Source: Lysobacter sp. (lineage in GTDB: Bacteria > Pseudomonadota > Gammaproteobacteria > Xanthomonadales > Xanthomonadaceae). From it: DNA of 64,000 nucleotides. A program made the translations under genes and the position numbers. Location of the stretch: contig DAHUXS010000014.1 of the NCBI GenBank assembly GCA_027306995.1, positions 62,001 through 126,000 on the forward strand. The letters run 5' to 3'. This document shows positions 42,148 to 52,346 of the stretch, in pieces. Under the pieces are notes generated by a model. It worked only from the letters and a program-made list of their open reading frames with translations. It made no database searches and was not told the DNA's origin. Numbering within the stretch: the stretch's first letter is position 1; each line of letters begins with the position of its first letter.

Positions 42148-42765
42148 TTACGCGGCTCCCGGCGGATCGATGCCGATGACGAGGTTGTCGCCTTCGAAGT
42201 GGTACGGCGGCACCGGCAGGTTGGCCGGCGCCGGCTGCGACTTCAGCACGCGACCGGCCATGTCGTAGCGCGACTTGTGGCAGGGGCAGAAGAAACCGCC
42301 CTTCCAGTCGGGATCGAACGGCTCGGGCTTCACCTCGGAATGCAGCTCCGGGGCGCAACCGAGATGGGTGCAGACGCCGATCAGGACCAGGACGTCGGGC
42401 TTGATCGAACGGTGTTCGTTCTGCGCGTACTTGGGCTGCTGGTCGGTGTTCTGCGACTTCGGATCGGCGACCATGGCGTCCATCTGCGGCAGCATGTCCA
42501 GCATCTGGGTGGTGCGCTTGATGACATAGATCGGCTGGCCACGCCAGGCGACACCGCCACCGAGGATCTGGCCCGCCACCAGGTTGGCGACGTTGACGGT
42601 CACCGGGCCGCCTGCAACCTTGGCGCGCGCGCTCGGATTCCAGGACTTGATGAAGGGAACCGCCGCGAAACCCGCGCCTACCGCGCCCACGACCACAGTC
42701 GTTGCGGTCAGGAAGCGCCGACGTCCCGGGCTGGCCGGACCGTCGTGTACTTCGTTGTTGGCCAT
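42148..42765 (-). CDS. petA: Rieske iron-sulphur subunit of the bc1 complex
   Basis: A 205-aa protein with a Tat-type N-terminus (GRRRFLTATTVVVGAVGAGFAAV) that also acts as the membrane anchor. The Rieske cluster boxes are CTHLGC (about residue 133) and CPCHKSRYD (about 158). First gene of petABC-sspAB. The ATG at 42765 is the conserved start (MANNEVHDG); longer open sequence upstream overlaps the promoter region. Confidence 0.96.
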   Translation of the reverse strand: MANNEVHDGPASPGRRRFLTATTVVVGAVGAGFAAVPFIKSWNPSARAKVAGGPVTVNVANLVAGQILGGGVAWRGQPIYVIKRTTQMLDMLPQMDAMVADPKSQNTDQQPKYAQNEHRSIKPDVLVLIGVCTHLGCAPELHSEVKPEPFDPDWKGGFFCPCHKSRYDMAGRVLKSQPAPANLPVPPYHFEGDNLVIGIDPPGAA

Positions 42766-42911
42766 CCGGCACTCCGAAAGCAAAGATGTTTGAAGGTTGG
42801 CGATCCGCCCGGACGCGCTGCCGCGGCCGGCCATCGTTCGACAGGAAAGTGTAACGGAAGGCTTAACGAACCGACAATCCGCCGGGCCACCCCAAGGCCG
42901 CGACGCCGTGC

Positions 42912-43802
42912 TCAGTTGGCGCTGCTGCGGGTCCGGTAGCGATCGGCCAAGGTACGGACGCGCTCGACGTAGGCGCGGGTCTCGCTGTAAGGCGGCACCC
43001 CGCCGTATTTGTCCACGGCGCCCTCGCCGGCGTTGTAGCCGGCCGCCATGCGGGTGAGGTCGCCGTTGTAGCGCTTGGCCAGCCACGCCAAGTACTGGAC
43101 GCCACCCTGGATGTTCTGGGCGGCGTCGAAGGGATTGCCGACCCCGAAGCGACGGGCGGTGGCGGGCATCAGCTGCATCAGGCCCTGGGCCCCGACCCGG
43201 GACATGGCCCGCGGGTTGTAGGCCGATTCGGCATGGATGATCGCGCGCACGATCGCCTCTTCCACGCCGTAGAGCTTGGCGGCCGAGGAGATTTCACTCT
43301 GGTAGGCGGTGGTGTTCAGCGCCAGGGTGCGGAAGTTGATGTGCGAAGTCGGATCGCAGGCGAAGCAGCGCTCGATGAAGGAGTAGCGGATGGTCTTCAG
43401 GTCGGCGGCGGCGACCCCGCGCGGCGGCTTGCTGGTGACGTAGCGGATGCCGTCCTTCATGTAGGAGTAGACCGCGCCGCTGACACGGCGCTCGCCTCGG
43501 CCAACGGTGGCGCTGCCGGTCGCGGAAACGGTCGGAACGGCGGTGGCCGGCTGGGTGTCGTTGGCGGCGACGGCCACGGGCGCCGTTCCCTGCGTGGCAG
43601 GCGCAACGACCGCGGCAGGCGGCGGGGAAACGGCCGTGGGGCTGGAGCGGTACGTGCTCATCGCCGTGCAACGCATCCCGGCCAGGCGGGTGCCGGAATA
43701 GGTCGTGCCGCCGGCGCCTTCGCAGCGATACAGGGTGCCGGCCGCAGCGGGGCCGGCCAATGCCAATGCGAGCAAAACCAGCGCGAGTCGCCCCCCGATC
43801 AT
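42912..43802 (-). CDS. exported lytic transglycosylase (SLT domain)
   Basis: A 296-aa protein with a signal peptide ([21 protein letters not shown]), a DUF4124-like start ([23 protein letters not shown]), an Ala/Pro/Thr-rich linker, and a C-terminal SLT domain (about residues 175-285): catalytic Glu in [14 protein letters not shown], then [19 protein letters not shown] and [16 protein letters not shown]. It cleaves peptidoglycan in the periplasm. Divergent from miaB. Confidence 0.92.
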   Translation of the reverse strand: MIGGRLALVLLALALAGPAAAGTLYRCEGAGGTTYSGTRLAGMRCTAMSTYRSSPTAVSPPPAAVVAPATQGTAPVAVAANDTQPATAVPTVSATGSATVGRGERRVSGAVYSYMKDGIRYVTSKPPRGVAAADLKTIRYSFIERCFACDPTSHINFRTLALNTTAYQSEISSAAKLYGVEEAIVRAIIHAESAYNPRAMSRVGAQGLMQLMPATARRFGVGNPFDAAQNIQGGVQYLAWLAKRYNGDLTRMAAGYNAGEGAVDKYGGVPPYSETRAYVERVRTLADRYRTRSSAN

Positions 43803-43917
43803 TCTTCGAAGTCTCCACAAAATTCAGATGGATACAAGTGCGGAACACGGGGTCGGCATTAGAATATGCGCCCCACACCATCCGGCCCGGATTCCCCACC
43901 GCGCCCCGGAGACGAAG

Positions 43918-45270
43918 ATGACCGACCTGACTGCCGTGAAAGGCAAGCTGTACATCCAGACCCACGGTTGCCAGATGAACGAGTACGATTCGGCGAAGAT
44001 GGCCGACGTTCTCGCCGAGCACGAAGGACTGGAACTGACCACGAACGCCGAAGAAGCCGACGTGATCCTGGTCAATACCTGCTCGATCCGCGAAAAAGCC
44101 CAGGAGAAGGTCTTCAGCCAGCTGGGCCGTTGGCGCAGCCTGAAGCAGGGCGACAAGCCGGTCCTGATCGGCGTCGGCGGCTGCGTGGCCAGCCAGGAAG
44201 GCGAAGGCATCGTCAAGCGCGCGCCCTATGTCGACCTCGTGTTCGGACCGCAGACCCTGCACCGCCTGCCGGAACTGATCCGCGCCCGTCGCGCGTCCGG
44301 CCGGCCGCAGGTGGACATCAGCTTCCCCGAGATCGAGAAGTTCGACGCCCTGCCCGAGCCGCGCGCCGAAGGCCCGACCGCCTTCGTCTCGATCATGGAA
44401 GGCTGCTCGAAGTACTGCTCGTTCTGCGTGGTGCCCTATACCCGTGGCGAGGAAGTCAGCCGTCCGTTCGAGGACGTGCTGGTGGAAGTCGCCCAGCTCG
44501 CCGCCAAGGGCGTGCGCGAGATCAACCTGCTCGGCCAGAACGTCAACGCCTATCGCGGCCCGATCACGGACAGCGAAGAAGTCGCCGACCTCGCCCTGCT
44601 GATCCGCACCATCGCCGAGATCGACGGCGTCGAGCGCATCCGTTTCACCACCTCGCACCCGCTGGAGTTTTCGGACTCGCTGATCGAGGTCTATCGCGAC
44701 GTACCCAAGCTCGCCAACTACCTGCATCTCCCGGTGCAGTCCGGCAGCGACCGTATCCTCTCGGCGATGAAGCGCGGCTACACCTCGCTCGAGTTCAAAC
44801 AGAAGATCCGCAAGCTGCGCGCGGTGCGCCCAGACATCGCGATCAGCTCCGACTTCATCGTCGGTTTCCCCGGCGAAAGCGATGCCGATTTCGAGAAGAC
44901 GATGAAGCTGATCGAGGACGTCGGTTTCGACCAATCGTTCTCCTTCATCTATTCGCGCCGCCCCGGCACGCCGGCCGCCGACCTTGCCGACGATGTCAGC
45001 GACGAGGCCAAGCATGCGCGACTGTCGCGACTGCAGGTGCACATCAACGCGCACAGTTACGAGCTGTCGAAGGCGATGGTGGGCACGACTCAGCGCATCC
45101 TCGTCACCGGCACCTCGCGCAAGGACGCCAGCGAACTCACCGGCAAGACCGAGAACATGCGCCAAGTGAATTTTGCCGGGCATCCCCGTCTGGTCGGCGG
45201 ATTCGTCGATGTCGTGATCACCGAGGCGCTGCCGAATTCGTTGCGCGGGCGCGTGGCGACGGTCGTTTAA
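43918..45270 (+). CDS. miaB: tRNA-2-methylthio-N6-dimethylallyladenosine synthase MiaB
   Basis: A 450-aa radical SAM methylthiotransferase modifying A37 in tRNAs. The N-terminal UPF0004 domain carries three cluster Cys ([25 protein letters not shown]). The radical SAM triad is in [18 protein letters not shown] (about residues 161-178), and a C-terminal TRAM domain runs from about 385. GGAGACGAAG precedes the ATG at 43918. The stop overlaps that of the convergent DUF1801 gene. Confidence 0.97.
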   Translation: MTDLTAVKGKLYIQTHGCQMNEYDSAKMADVLAEHEGLELTTNAEEADVILVNTCSIREKAQEKVFSQLGRWRSLKQGDKPVLIGVGGCVASQEGEGIVKRAPYVDLVFGPQTLHRLPELIRARRASGRPQVDISFPEIEKFDALPEPRAEGPTAFVSIMEGCSKYCSFCVVPYTRGEEVSRPFEDVLVEVAQLAAKGVREINLLGQNVNAYRGPITDSEEVADLALLIRTIAEIDGVERIRFTTSHPLEFSDSLIEVYRDVPKLANYLHLPVQSGSDRILSAMKRGYTSLEFKQKIRKLRAVRPDIAISSDFIVGFPGESDADFEKTMKLIEDVGFDQSFSFIYSRRPGTPAADLADDVSDEAKHARLSRLQVHINAHSYELSKAMVGTTQRILVTGTSRKDASELTGKTENMRQVNFAGHPRLVGGFVDVVITEALPNSLRGRVATVV

Positions 45271-45677
45271 CCGCTCGCTCGCACCTTCGTCGCAGCGGCG
45301 ATCATCTTCTCCAGTACCTTGGCGTCGATGTCGCTCATGCGCGCGACGTAGAGACAGCCCTTGCCGGTCTTGTGCTTGCCGAGCTTCGCCAACAGGCCGG
45401 ATGCCTCGCCAGCACCATGCAAGCCGTAGATGCTGATCGCATCCTTGCGCGAGCCAAAACCGACGGCGCAGGTCTCGCCTTCGCGGCCACTCTCGTATTT
45501 GTAGCGATGCACGCCGACTCCGACGATGCCGCTGCCCCACATCCGGGCAGGTGATTTCGCGGCTTTCTCCATCAATGCCGCCAATGCGATGCAATCCTCG
45601 CGGCGTGATTCGGATTCGATCGATGCCAGGAATTGCTCGACACTGGCATCGGTCGGTTGCGTCTTGTTCGCAGGCAT
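45267..45677 (-). CDS. DUF1801 domain protein
   Basis: A 136-aa cytosolic protein of the DUF1801 (YdhG-like) family: [51 protein letters not shown] and [21 protein letters not shown]. No enzymatic role is known. AGGAGG lies upstream of the ATG at 45677. The stop codons of this gene and miaB overlap on opposite strands by 2 bp. Confidence 0.87.
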   Translation of the reverse strand: MPANKTQPTDASVEQFLASIESESRREDCIALAALMEKAAKSPARMWGSGIVGVGVHRYKYESGREGETCAVGFGSRKDAISIYGLHGAGEASGLLAKLGKHKTGKGCLYVARMSDIDAKVLEKMIAAATKVRASG

Positions 45678-45774
45678 TCGCTTCCCTCCTCGCCATTGGG
45701 CGCATCTGTTGATCGATACTGTGCCCAGGCGCCCGTCCGGGCAAGTCGCATCCAGCAGCCCCTTCCGAATCCGC

Positions 45775-46377
45775 ATGACCTACCTCATCGCACGTCCGGC
45801 AGTCGGGCAATACTTGATCGCGGCCCTGCTTGCATGCGCCATCTCCGGCTGCATGACCACGCAGGCGGTTGATTCCACGCAACGCCCGTCAACTTGGGCG
45901 CAACCCGTCGCCAACGCCGGATTGCACAACCTGCACCGGGTGACGCCAACCTTGTGGCGTTCGTCGCGGCCGGACGCGCAGGGATTCGCCGCCGCCGACA
46001 CGCTCGGCATCCGCACCATCGTCAACCTGCGCCCGATGCCGGACACCGCGCCCGAGCCGAAGCGCGCGACGCTCGAACACATCCCGGTATGGACTTGGCA
46101 CGTCACCGATGGCGAGATCCTCGACTTCCTGCGCATCGCCAGCGATCCGGCGAAACAACCCGTGCTGGTGCACTGCCAACACGGCGCCGACCGCACCGGC
46201 GTGATGATCGCGGCCTATCGCGTGGTGGTGCAGGACTGGAGCAAGGAAGACGCGATCCGCGAGATGCAGCGTGGCGGTTACGGCTATCACGCGATCTGGA
46301 CCAATCTTCCGCGCGTCATTCGCAGGCTTGATGTCGCGAAGATGCGCGCACGCCTGCATCCCGCCGAATCCCCCTGA
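45775..46377 (+). CDS. lipoprotein with tyrosine/dual-specificity phosphatase domain
   Basis: A 200-aa protein with a lipoprotein signal (LIAALLACAISGC; lipobox ISGC). A cysteine-phosphatase domain follows: LWRSSRPDAQGFAAADTLGIRTIVNLR and the P-loop HCQHGADRTG (HCx5R, about residue 132). These resemble bacterial DSP/PTP-like enzymes acting on phosphoproteins or phosphoinositides; placement in the periplasm suggests an extracytoplasmic substrate. The substrate is unknown. Confidence 0.85.
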   Translation: MTYLIARPAVGQYLIAALLACAISGCMTTQAVDSTQRPSTWAQPVANAGLHNLHRVTPTLWRSSRPDAQGFAAADTLGIRTIVNLRPMPDTAPEPKRATLEHIPVWTWHVTDGEILDFLRIASDPAKQPVLVHCQHGADRTGVMIAAYRVVVQDWSKEDAIREMQRGGYGYHAIWTNLPRVIRRLDVAKMRARLHPAESP

Positions 46378-46412
46378 CGATCGGCACATCCGGATCACGC
46401 CGCTTTCGTCCC

Positions 46413-46418
46413 TATAAT
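46413..46418 (+). promoter_or_regulatory. -10 element before the 46442 gene
   Basis: A perfect TATAAT lies 23 bp upstream of the ATG at 46442, which favours that start. No convincing -35 is visible. Confidence 0.5.
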
Positions 46419-46441
46419 CCGGGATAGACGGAGAGACCGCG

Positions 46442-47404
46442 ATGCCCCGGTTCATCGATCGATTCGATCGCAAGCACATGACTCGCACACTGCCGCTTGC
46501 GGTTTTCCTCAGCGGATCCGCAATCGCAGGGCATGCTTTCGCCGAAGAAACCACTTCGCCCGCACAACAATCGCTGGACGATGCGTGGTGGACGGGTTCG
46601 GTGATCTCCAATTCGCCGGCATCGCTGCCGAAAGGCCACGGCTATGTCGAATCCTATTTCTACGATGCCAGGAGTTCCGGTGTCGATGCCTGGGGATCGC
46701 AGACCTACATGCTGTATGGACTCAGCGATCGGGTCACCGTCGGCCTGCGCCCATTGTTCGGTTACACCCGCATCGATGGCGGTGGTGGCAGCACGCGCAT
46801 CGGAACCGGCGATATCTCGCTGCATGCGCAATACGCGTTGACCACCTATTCGCGGGAAAAGAACCGGCCGGCGGTCGCTGTCGCGCTTGAGGAATCGCTA
46901 CCCACCGGCAAATACGATCGCCTCGATCGCGCAAGCAACGGCTTCGGCAGCGGCGCCCGCACGACGACGCTCGGCATCTATGCGCAGCACTATTTCTGGA
47001 TGCCGAACGGCCGCATCCTGCGCGGCCGCGTCAACATCAGCGGCTCCCATTCGGATCGCGTGCACGTCCGCGACCTCAGCGTGTACGGCACGTCCGTCGG
47101 CTTTGACGGCCATGCCCGCCCCGGCAACAGCGTGGCCTTCGACAATGCCTGGGAATACAGCATCACCAGCAACTGGGTGGTGGCGACGGATTTCTACTAT
47201 CGCCACGACGCCGCAACGACTTTGCGCGACACATCCGGCGTGCGCAGCCGAAGCCACGCCAGCGACACCTTCGCGGTCGTTCCGGCGGTCGAATACAACT
47301 GGTCGCCACGCGTCGGCGTGATCTTCGGGACGCGTTACATCCCGGCCTGGGGCCACAACACGCGATCGGTCACGCCGGTCGTTGCCCTCAGCATCTTCAT
47401 GTAA
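46442..47404 (+). CDS. outer-membrane beta-barrel protein, MetA-type transporter family
   Basis: A 320-aa protein. A signal peptide (about residues 13-34, TRTLPLAVFLSGSAIAGHAFA) precedes alternating hydrophobic strands and a terminal Phe-Met (VVALSIFM). Segments such as SQTYMLYGLSDRVTVGLRPLFGY and FGSGARTTTLGIYAQHYFW resemble the phenol-degradation MetA-like barrel family. Substrate unknown. GGAGAG upstream supports 46442; 46478 would give a shorter signal. Confidence 0.72.
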   Translation: MPRFIDRFDRKHMTRTLPLAVFLSGSAIAGHAFAEETTSPAQQSLDDAWWTGSVISNSPASLPKGHGYVESYFYDARSSGVDAWGSQTYMLYGLSDRVTVGLRPLFGYTRIDGGGGSTRIGTGDISLHAQYALTTYSREKNRPAVAVALEESLPTGKYDRLDRASNGFGSGARTTTLGIYAQHYFWMPNGRILRGRVNISGSHSDRVHVRDLSVYGTSVGFDGHARPGNSVAFDNAWEYSITSNWVVATDFYYRHDAATTLRDTSGVRSRSHASDTFAVVPAVEYNWSPRVGVIFGTRYIPAWGHNTRSVTPVVALSIFM

Positions 47405-47441
47405 AAAAGAAGCGGCCGGGCCCTCCCTTGCCCGCCGCTTC
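47403..47441 (-). terminator. terminator of the fasciclin gene
   Basis: Stem GAAGCGG + CGGGC / GCCCG + CCGCTTC (one bulged C), 8-nt loop, followed on the minus strand by six T. Confidence 0.82.
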
Positions 47442-47490
47442 ACAACTCCCGATTTACGTCAGCAACATCCTGTTGCTTGGTCGGAATGCT

Positions 47491-47934
47491 TTATTGCTTG
47501 GTCGGGATATTGACCTTGTCGATGCCGTGGATGACACCATTGCTCGAATTGATGTCGCCTGTGGTCACCAATGCGCCATCGATGCTGACCTTGTCATTGG
47601 CCAGTTTGATCGGAGCGGACTGGCCGTTGACCGTTTTTGCCGCTTCCCACTTGCCGATGTCGGCCACCGACTTGCGGCCGTTCATAACGTGGTAGTTCAA
47701 CAGTGAGACGAGTTCCTGCTTGTTTTCCGGCTTGAACAGGTTGTCCAACTTGCCGGCCGGCAGCTTGTCGAATGCCGCATCGGTCGGTGCAAAAACGGTG
47801 AAGGGGCCGGTGCCGCGCAAGGTGTCGCTCATGCCGGCTTGCTCGATGGCCTTGCCGAAGGTCTTGAATGAGCCATCGGCGGCAGCGGTGTCGAGAAGAT
47901 TCTTGGTGTTCGGAGTGCTAGTCATGGTGCTCAT
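47491..47934 (-). CDS. fasciclin (FAS1) domain protein
   Basis: A 147-aa single FAS1 domain. NLLDTAAADGSFKTFGKAIEQAG, the H1 motif GTGPFTVFAPTDAAFDKLPAG (about residues 38-60), LLNYHVMNGRKSV and the H2-like GVIHGIDKVNIP are clear. FAS1 proteins are usually exported and adhesive, but no signal peptide is visible from the ATG at 47934. The last codons (IPTKQ) are repeated once more just after the stop. Confidence 0.9.
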   Translation of the reverse strand: MSTMTSTPNTKNLLDTAAADGSFKTFGKAIEQAGMSDTLRGTGPFTVFAPTDAAFDKLPAGKLDNLFKPENKQELVSLLNYHVMNGRKSVADIGKWEAAKTVNGQSAPIKLANDKVSIDGALVTTGDINSSNGVIHGIDKVNIPTKQ

Positions 47935-48067
47935 GGTTTGGTGCCTTTTTGGAGTGCGTATCCGCGGATATACGGAATCGCGGGCGGCCGAAGCCGGAGT
48001 TACTGCCGGGGGCGGGAACACGGAGGCTCAGTTGCGGAGAATGGGGTGGGAAGTGCGCGCGGCTGAG

Positions 48068-48097
48068 TGGCCGTTACGGCATTGCGCCGTAGTGCCA
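48068..48097. repeat. inverted repeat in the fasciclin-LysR gap
   Basis: TACGGC-ATTGC-GCCGTA, perfect 6-bp arms, lies within the 253-bp gap (47935-48187). Nothing else coding is seen in the gap, which holds the fasciclin promoter and the LysR 3' flank. Confidence 0.4.
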
Positions 48098-48187
48098 GAA
48101 CACAGTGCGCTTTGTGTTGTTAACAGGATGTTATCCGGGGCGATCCATTCATGCCGACGCCATCGTGTGGATCAATCAGAAGCTGTA

Positions 48188-49156
48188 TCAGCGATCGGAA
48201 TGACCGCTGTGATAGTAGTCGCGGGCCTCGAGCAAATCCGGCTTGATGAGATCGACGAAGGCGCGTGCGTGTTTCGACAGGAACTTGCCTTTGCGCAACA
48301 CCACACCGTAGCTGCGCGAAGGGAAATAGCGCGCAAGCGAACGTGCAACGAGACGCTCGTGGTCCACCGGCGTCAGGCAGATCGAGGTGACGATGCTGAT
48401 GCCCATGCCCATCGCCACGTACTGCTTGATGATTTCCCAGCCACCAACCTCCATCGCCACCGTGTAGGGCACGCGCGCGCGCTGGAACACCAGGTCGACG
48501 AAACGATACGTGGTGAGCCGCTGCGGCGGCAGGATCAATCCATAGGGGGAGAGATCCGACAGCGTGATGTCCTGCTTGCCGGCCAACGGATGGTCGGGCG
48601 GCATGATCAGCATCGGATCGAAGTTGTAGGCAGGCGCATAGCGGATGTCGTTGGGCACGTCGAGCATCGAACCGACCGCGAGATCGACCTTGTCGGCGCG
48701 CAGCATCTCGAGTCCGCCGGCCCCGGTGACGTTGTGCAGCGTCAGCTTGACGTTGGGATGCGCGGCCTTGAACGCGGCGACGATCGGCGGCAACAAATGG
48801 ATGATGGTCGAGGTGCCTGCGGCGATCTGCAGTTCGCCGGTTCCCTTGCCGTGCAAGGCTTCACGGAAATTGCCATGCAGGCTGTCGAGGCCATCGACCA
48901 GCGGCGCGACCAATCCATAAAGCAGCGTGCCGTCTTCACTGAGATCGAGGCGACGCCCCTGGCGCTGGAACAACTTCGTGCCGAATTCGCGCTCCAGCGC
49001 CTGGATTTGCAGGCTCACCGCCGGCTGGCTGAGGAATAGCGCCTCGGCCGCCCGCGAAATCGAGCCCAGTCGCGCCACCTGGCAGAACGCGCGCAAAGGC
49101 TTGAGGCGACTGCCCTTGTAGGAGAAACGAGGCGCGTGGTCGCGGTCTTCGCTCAT
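48188..49156 (-). CDS. LysR family regulator divergent from aceBA
   Basis: A 322-aa LTTR: N-terminal wHTH (LRAFCQVARLGSISRAAEALFLSQPAVSLQIQALE, about residues 20-55) and a periplasmic-binding-like effector domain (about 105-305). Divergent from aceB across 118 bp, which contains the aceBA promoter, so it probably controls the glyoxylate shunt. The effector is not readable. The ATG at 49156 begins MSEDRDHAPRF. Confidence 0.9.
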   Translation of the reverse strand: MSEDRDHAPRFSYKGSRLKPLRAFCQVARLGSISRAAEALFLSQPAVSLQIQALEREFGTKLFQRQGRRLDLSEDGTLLYGLVAPLVDGLDSLHGNFREALHGKGTGELQIAAGTSTIIHLLPPIVAAFKAAHPNVKLTLHNVTGAGGLEMLRADKVDLAVGSMLDVPNDIRYAPAYNFDPMLIMPPDHPLAGKQDITLSDLSPYGLILPPQRLTTYRFVDLVFQRARVPYTVAMEVGGWEIIKQYVAMGMGISIVTSICLTPVDHERLVARSLARYFPSRSYGVVLRKGKFLSKHARAFVDLIKPDLLEARDYYHSGHSDR

Positions 49157-49194
49157 GGCCGGGATTTCAGTATTAGTTTTCCAAATATATTCGA

Positions 49195-49222
49195 TTGACA
49201 ACTTTGCGTTGCGAAATACTAT
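49195..49222 (+). promoter_or_regulatory. sigma-70 promoter of aceBA
   Basis: TTGACA, a 16-bp spacer, TACTAT. It lies in the AT-rich 118-bp LysR-aceB gap, about 50 bp before the chosen aceB start. Confidence 0.8.
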
Positions 49223-49274
49223 CCGGCACCGGATGGTTGCAGTGCAGCAGATCGCTGTGCCGCAGATCCCGCCG

Positions 49275-50906
49275 ATGTCCGCCCAGCCCCAGACCTTCGC
49301 GCCCGACCTCCCGCATGTGACCGCCCAGGCCAACGGACAGGATGGCCTGCTGACCCCCGACGCCCTGGCCCTGTTGGCCGGGCTTCACCGCAAGTTCGAG
49401 CCTGTTCGCCGCCGGTTGCTGGACGATCGCCGCCAGCGCCAGGCCCGCTACGATGCCGGTGCCCTGCCCGACTTCCGGCCCGACACCGCCGCGATCCGCT
49501 CTGGCAACTGGAAGGTGGCCGCGATCCCGGCCGCCCTGCAACGCCGCCAGGTCGAGATCACCGGGCCGGTCGATCCCAAGATGGTGATCAACGCCCTGAA
49601 CTCGGGGGCCGATTGCTACATGGCCGATTTCGAGGACAGCACCTCCCCGACCTGGGCCAACCTGGTCGAAGGCCAGATCGCCCTGCGGGCCGCGATCGCC
49701 GGCAGCCTCGAATTCACCGGCCCGGCTTTGAACGGGCAAGACGGCAAGCGCTATGCCCTGCGCCCGGAACAGGAACGCGCTGTACTGATCGTGCGGCCGC
49801 GTGGCTGGCATCTCGACGAGAAGCACGTGACCGTCGATGGCGAGCCGATGTCGGGCGCGCTGTTCGACTTCGGTCTGTTCTGCTTCCACAACGCACGCGC
49901 ACTCGCGGCGAAGGATCGCGGTCCCTACTTCTACCTGCCCAAGCTGCAATCGATGGAAGAAGCGGCGCTGTGGGACCAGGCGATGTCCTTCGTCGAGGAC
50001 GAACTCGGCCTGCCGCACGGGCAACTGAAGGCGACCGTGCTGATCGAGACGCTGCCCGCCGCGTTCGAAATGGACGAAATCCTGCACGCCCTGCGCGATC
50101 GCATCGTCGGACTCAACTGCGGGCGCTGGGACTACATCTTCTCCTACATCAAGACGCTGCGCGGCCATCGCGACCGCGTGCTGCCGGAACGCGGCCAGGT
50201 GACGATGACGCAGCCGTTCCTGAAAGCCTATTCGGAACTGCTGATCAAGACCTGCCATCGCCGTGGCGCGTTCGCGATGGGCGGCATGGCGGCGCAGATC
50301 CCGATCGCCAACGATGCCGAAGCCAACACCCGCGCACTGGAACGCGTCACCGCCGACAAGTTGCGCGAGGCGCGTGCCGGCCACGACGGCACCTGGGTCG
50401 CGCATCCGGCGTTGATCCCGGTTGCGCGCGACGCCTTCGCGACGGTCGTGACCGGCGACAACCAGCTTGAGGTGCTGCGCGAAGACGTGGATGTTTCCGC
50501 CGCGGATTTGTTGCACCCGAGCCTCGGCACGATCACCCACGCCGGCTTCGACGGCAATGTCGAAGTCTGCGTGCGCTATCTCGCCGCATGGTTGGCCGGC
50601 AACGGCTGCGTGCCGATCCACAACCTGATGGAAGACGCCGCGACCGCCGAAATCGCCCGCACGCAATTGTGGCAATGGCTGCACCACGGGGATCTGCACC
50701 ACGGGGATCTGCATATCGACGACGGCACCCCACTCGACTTCGCCTTGCTTGAACGCGCGTTGATCGGCCTGCCTTCGCGTCTGCGTGGGGCGAACGTTCC
50801 CGGCAGCGATCGCATCGACGACGCCATCGCCTTGCTGCACGACCTCACCCACGCCGACACGCTCGCCGATTTCCTCACCCTGCCCGCTTACGCGCAGTTG
50901 CCCTGA
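49275..50906 (+). CDS. aceB: malate synthase A
   Basis: A 543-aa enzyme (typical ~535 aa) that condenses glyoxylate and acetyl-CoA to malate. Motifs: [31 protein letters not shown] (about residue 97), [34 protein letters not shown] with the catalytic region and [16 protein letters not shown] (about 285). A 15-bp tandem duplication near the 3' end gives [13 protein letters not shown] 49275 is chosen as the best match to the family N-terminus; ATG 49233 is possible. Confidence 0.96.
   Translation: MSAQPQTFAPDLPHVTAQANGQDGLLTPDALALLAGLHRKFEPVRRRLLDDRRQRQARYDAGALPDFRPDTAAIRSGNWKVAAIPAALQRRQVEITGPVDPKMVINALNSGADCYMADFEDSTSPTWANLVEGQIALRAAIAGSLEFTGPALNGQDGKRYALRPEQERAVLIVRPRGWHLDEKHVTVDGEPMSGALFDFGLFCFHNARALAAKDRGPYFYLPKLQSMEEAALWDQAMSFVEDELGLPHGQLKATVLIETLPAAFEMDEILHALRDRIVGLNCGRWDYIFSYIKTLRGHRDRVLPERGQVTMTQPFLKAYSELLIKTCHRRGAFAMGGMAAQIPIANDAEANTRALERVTADKLREARAGHDGTWVAHPALIPVARDAFATVVTGDNQLEVLREDVDVSAADLLHPSLGTITHAGFDGNVEVCVRYLAAWLAGNGCVPIHNLMEDAATAEIARTQLWQWLHHGDLHHGDLHIDDGTPLDFALLERALIGLPSRLRGANVPGSDRIDDAIALLHDLTHADTLADFLTLPAYAQLP
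50679..50708 (+). repeat. 15-bp tandem duplication inside aceB
   Basis: CTGCACCACGGGGAT occurs twice in perfect tandem, in frame, and encodes two copies of LHHGD. Confidence 0.95.
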
Positions 50907-50950
50907 TCCCCGTTCCATCCACCACTCAAACCGCACGCCAGGAGATTTGT

Positions 50951-52252
50951 ATGAGCACGAACACTCTTCCCTCCGCCGAACAACTCAGGCACGAGTGGAG
51001 CAACAACCCGCGTTGGGCCGGCATCCGCCGCGACTACAGCGCCGATGACGTGGTGCGCCTGCGCGGTACCGTGCATGTCGAACATTCGATCGCAAAGATC
51101 GGCGCCGAGAAACTGTGGAATTCGCTGAACCGCGAGGACTTCGTCAACGCGCTCGGCGCCCTCACCGGCAACCAGGCGATGCAGCAGGTCAAGGCCGGCC
51201 TGAAAGCGATCTACCTGTCGGGCTGGCAGGTCGCCGCCGACGCCAACCTGGCCGGCGAGATGTATCCGGACCAGTCGCTGTATCCGGCCAACTCGGTGCC
51301 GCAGGTGGTCAAGCGCATTAACAACACCCTGCTACGCGCGGATCAATTGAGCCATGCCGAGGGCGACAACAGCATCGACTACCTGCAACCGATCGTCGCC
51401 GACGCCGAAGCCGGATTTGGCGGCGTGCTCAACGCCTTCGAACTGATGAAGGCAATGATCGAGGCTGGCGCTTCCGGCGTGCATTTCGAGGACCAGCTCG
51501 CCTCGGTGAAGAAGTGCGGCCACATGGGCGGCAAGGTGTTGGTGCCGACGCGCGAGGCGATCGAGAAGCTCACTGCCGCACGCCTCGCCGCCGACGTGAT
51601 GGGCGTGCCGACCCTCATCGTCGCGCGCACCGACGCCGAGGCCGCCGACCTGCTGACCAGCGACGTCGACGACAACGACAGGCCGTTCTGCACCGGCGAG
51701 CGCACCGTCGAAGGCTTCTACAAGACGGACAAGGGCCTCGACCAGGCGATCAGCCGCGGCCTCGCCTACGCGCCCTACGCCGACCTGGTGTGGTGCGAAA
51801 CCGGCAAGCCCGATCTGGAATTCGCGCGCAAGTTCGCCGAAGCGATCCACGCGAAGTATCCCGGCAAGCTGCTCGCCTACAACTGCTCGCCGAGCTTCAA
51901 TTGGAAGAAGAATCTCGACGACGCCACCATCGCGAAGTTCCAGCAGGAAATCGCCAGCTACGGCTACAAGTTCCAGTTCATCACCCTGGCCGGTTTCCAC
52001 GCGCTGAACTACTCGATGTTCAACCTCGCGCACGGCTACGCCCAGCGCCAGATGAGCGCCTTCGTCGAATTGCAGGAAGCGGAATTCGCCGCCGCCGAAC
52101 GTGGCTTCACCGCGGTCAAGCACCAGCGGGAAGTCGGCACCGGTTATTTCGACGCGGTGACGCAGACCATCCAGGGCGGCAAATCGTCGACGACCGCCCT
52201 CAAGGGTTCCACCGAAGAGGAACAGTTCCAGCCGCAGGCCGTTGCGGCCTGA
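50951..52252 (+). CDS. aceA: isocitrate lyase
   Basis: A 433-aa enzyme (E. coli 434 aa) cleaving isocitrate to glyoxylate and succinate. The active-site loop [11 protein letters not shown] lies near residue 189, and [37 protein letters not shown] and [15 protein letters not shown] are all conserved. CAGGAG precedes the ATG. With aceB it forms the glyoxylate shunt operon, 44 bp apart. Confidence 0.98.
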   Translation: MSTNTLPSAEQLRHEWSNNPRWAGIRRDYSADDVVRLRGTVHVEHSIAKIGAEKLWNSLNREDFVNALGALTGNQAMQQVKAGLKAIYLSGWQVAADANLAGEMYPDQSLYPANSVPQVVKRINNTLLRADQLSHAEGDNSIDYLQPIVADAEAGFGGVLNAFELMKAMIEAGASGVHFEDQLASVKKCGHMGGKVLVPTREAIEKLTAARLAADVMGVPTLIVARTDAEAADLLTSDVDDNDRPFCTGERTVEGFYKTDKGLDQAISRGLAYAPYADLVWCETGKPDLEFARKFAEAIHAKYPGKLLAYNCSPSFNWKKNLDDATIAKFQQEIASYGYKFQFITLAGFHALNYSMFNLAHGYAQRQMSAFVELQEAEFAAAERGFTAVKHQREVGTGYFDAVTQTIQGGKSSTTALKGSTEEEQFQPQAVAA

Positions 52253-52346
52253 TTGAATGGCGTGCGCTGCTCGGGGCTATCCGGGCAGCGCGGTGCGAGG
52301 GGCCATGTTCGCAACCGTCATGCACTCGGCGGTACCCTATGCACAT

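Noticed and set aside
40720-42939. 739-codon plus-strand frame opposite petABC
   Set aside because: Antisense shadow of three confidently identified genes.
50679-50708. CRISPR-like repeat
   Set aside because: A single 15-bp in-frame tandem duplication without spacers; no CRISPR array is present anywhere in the window.
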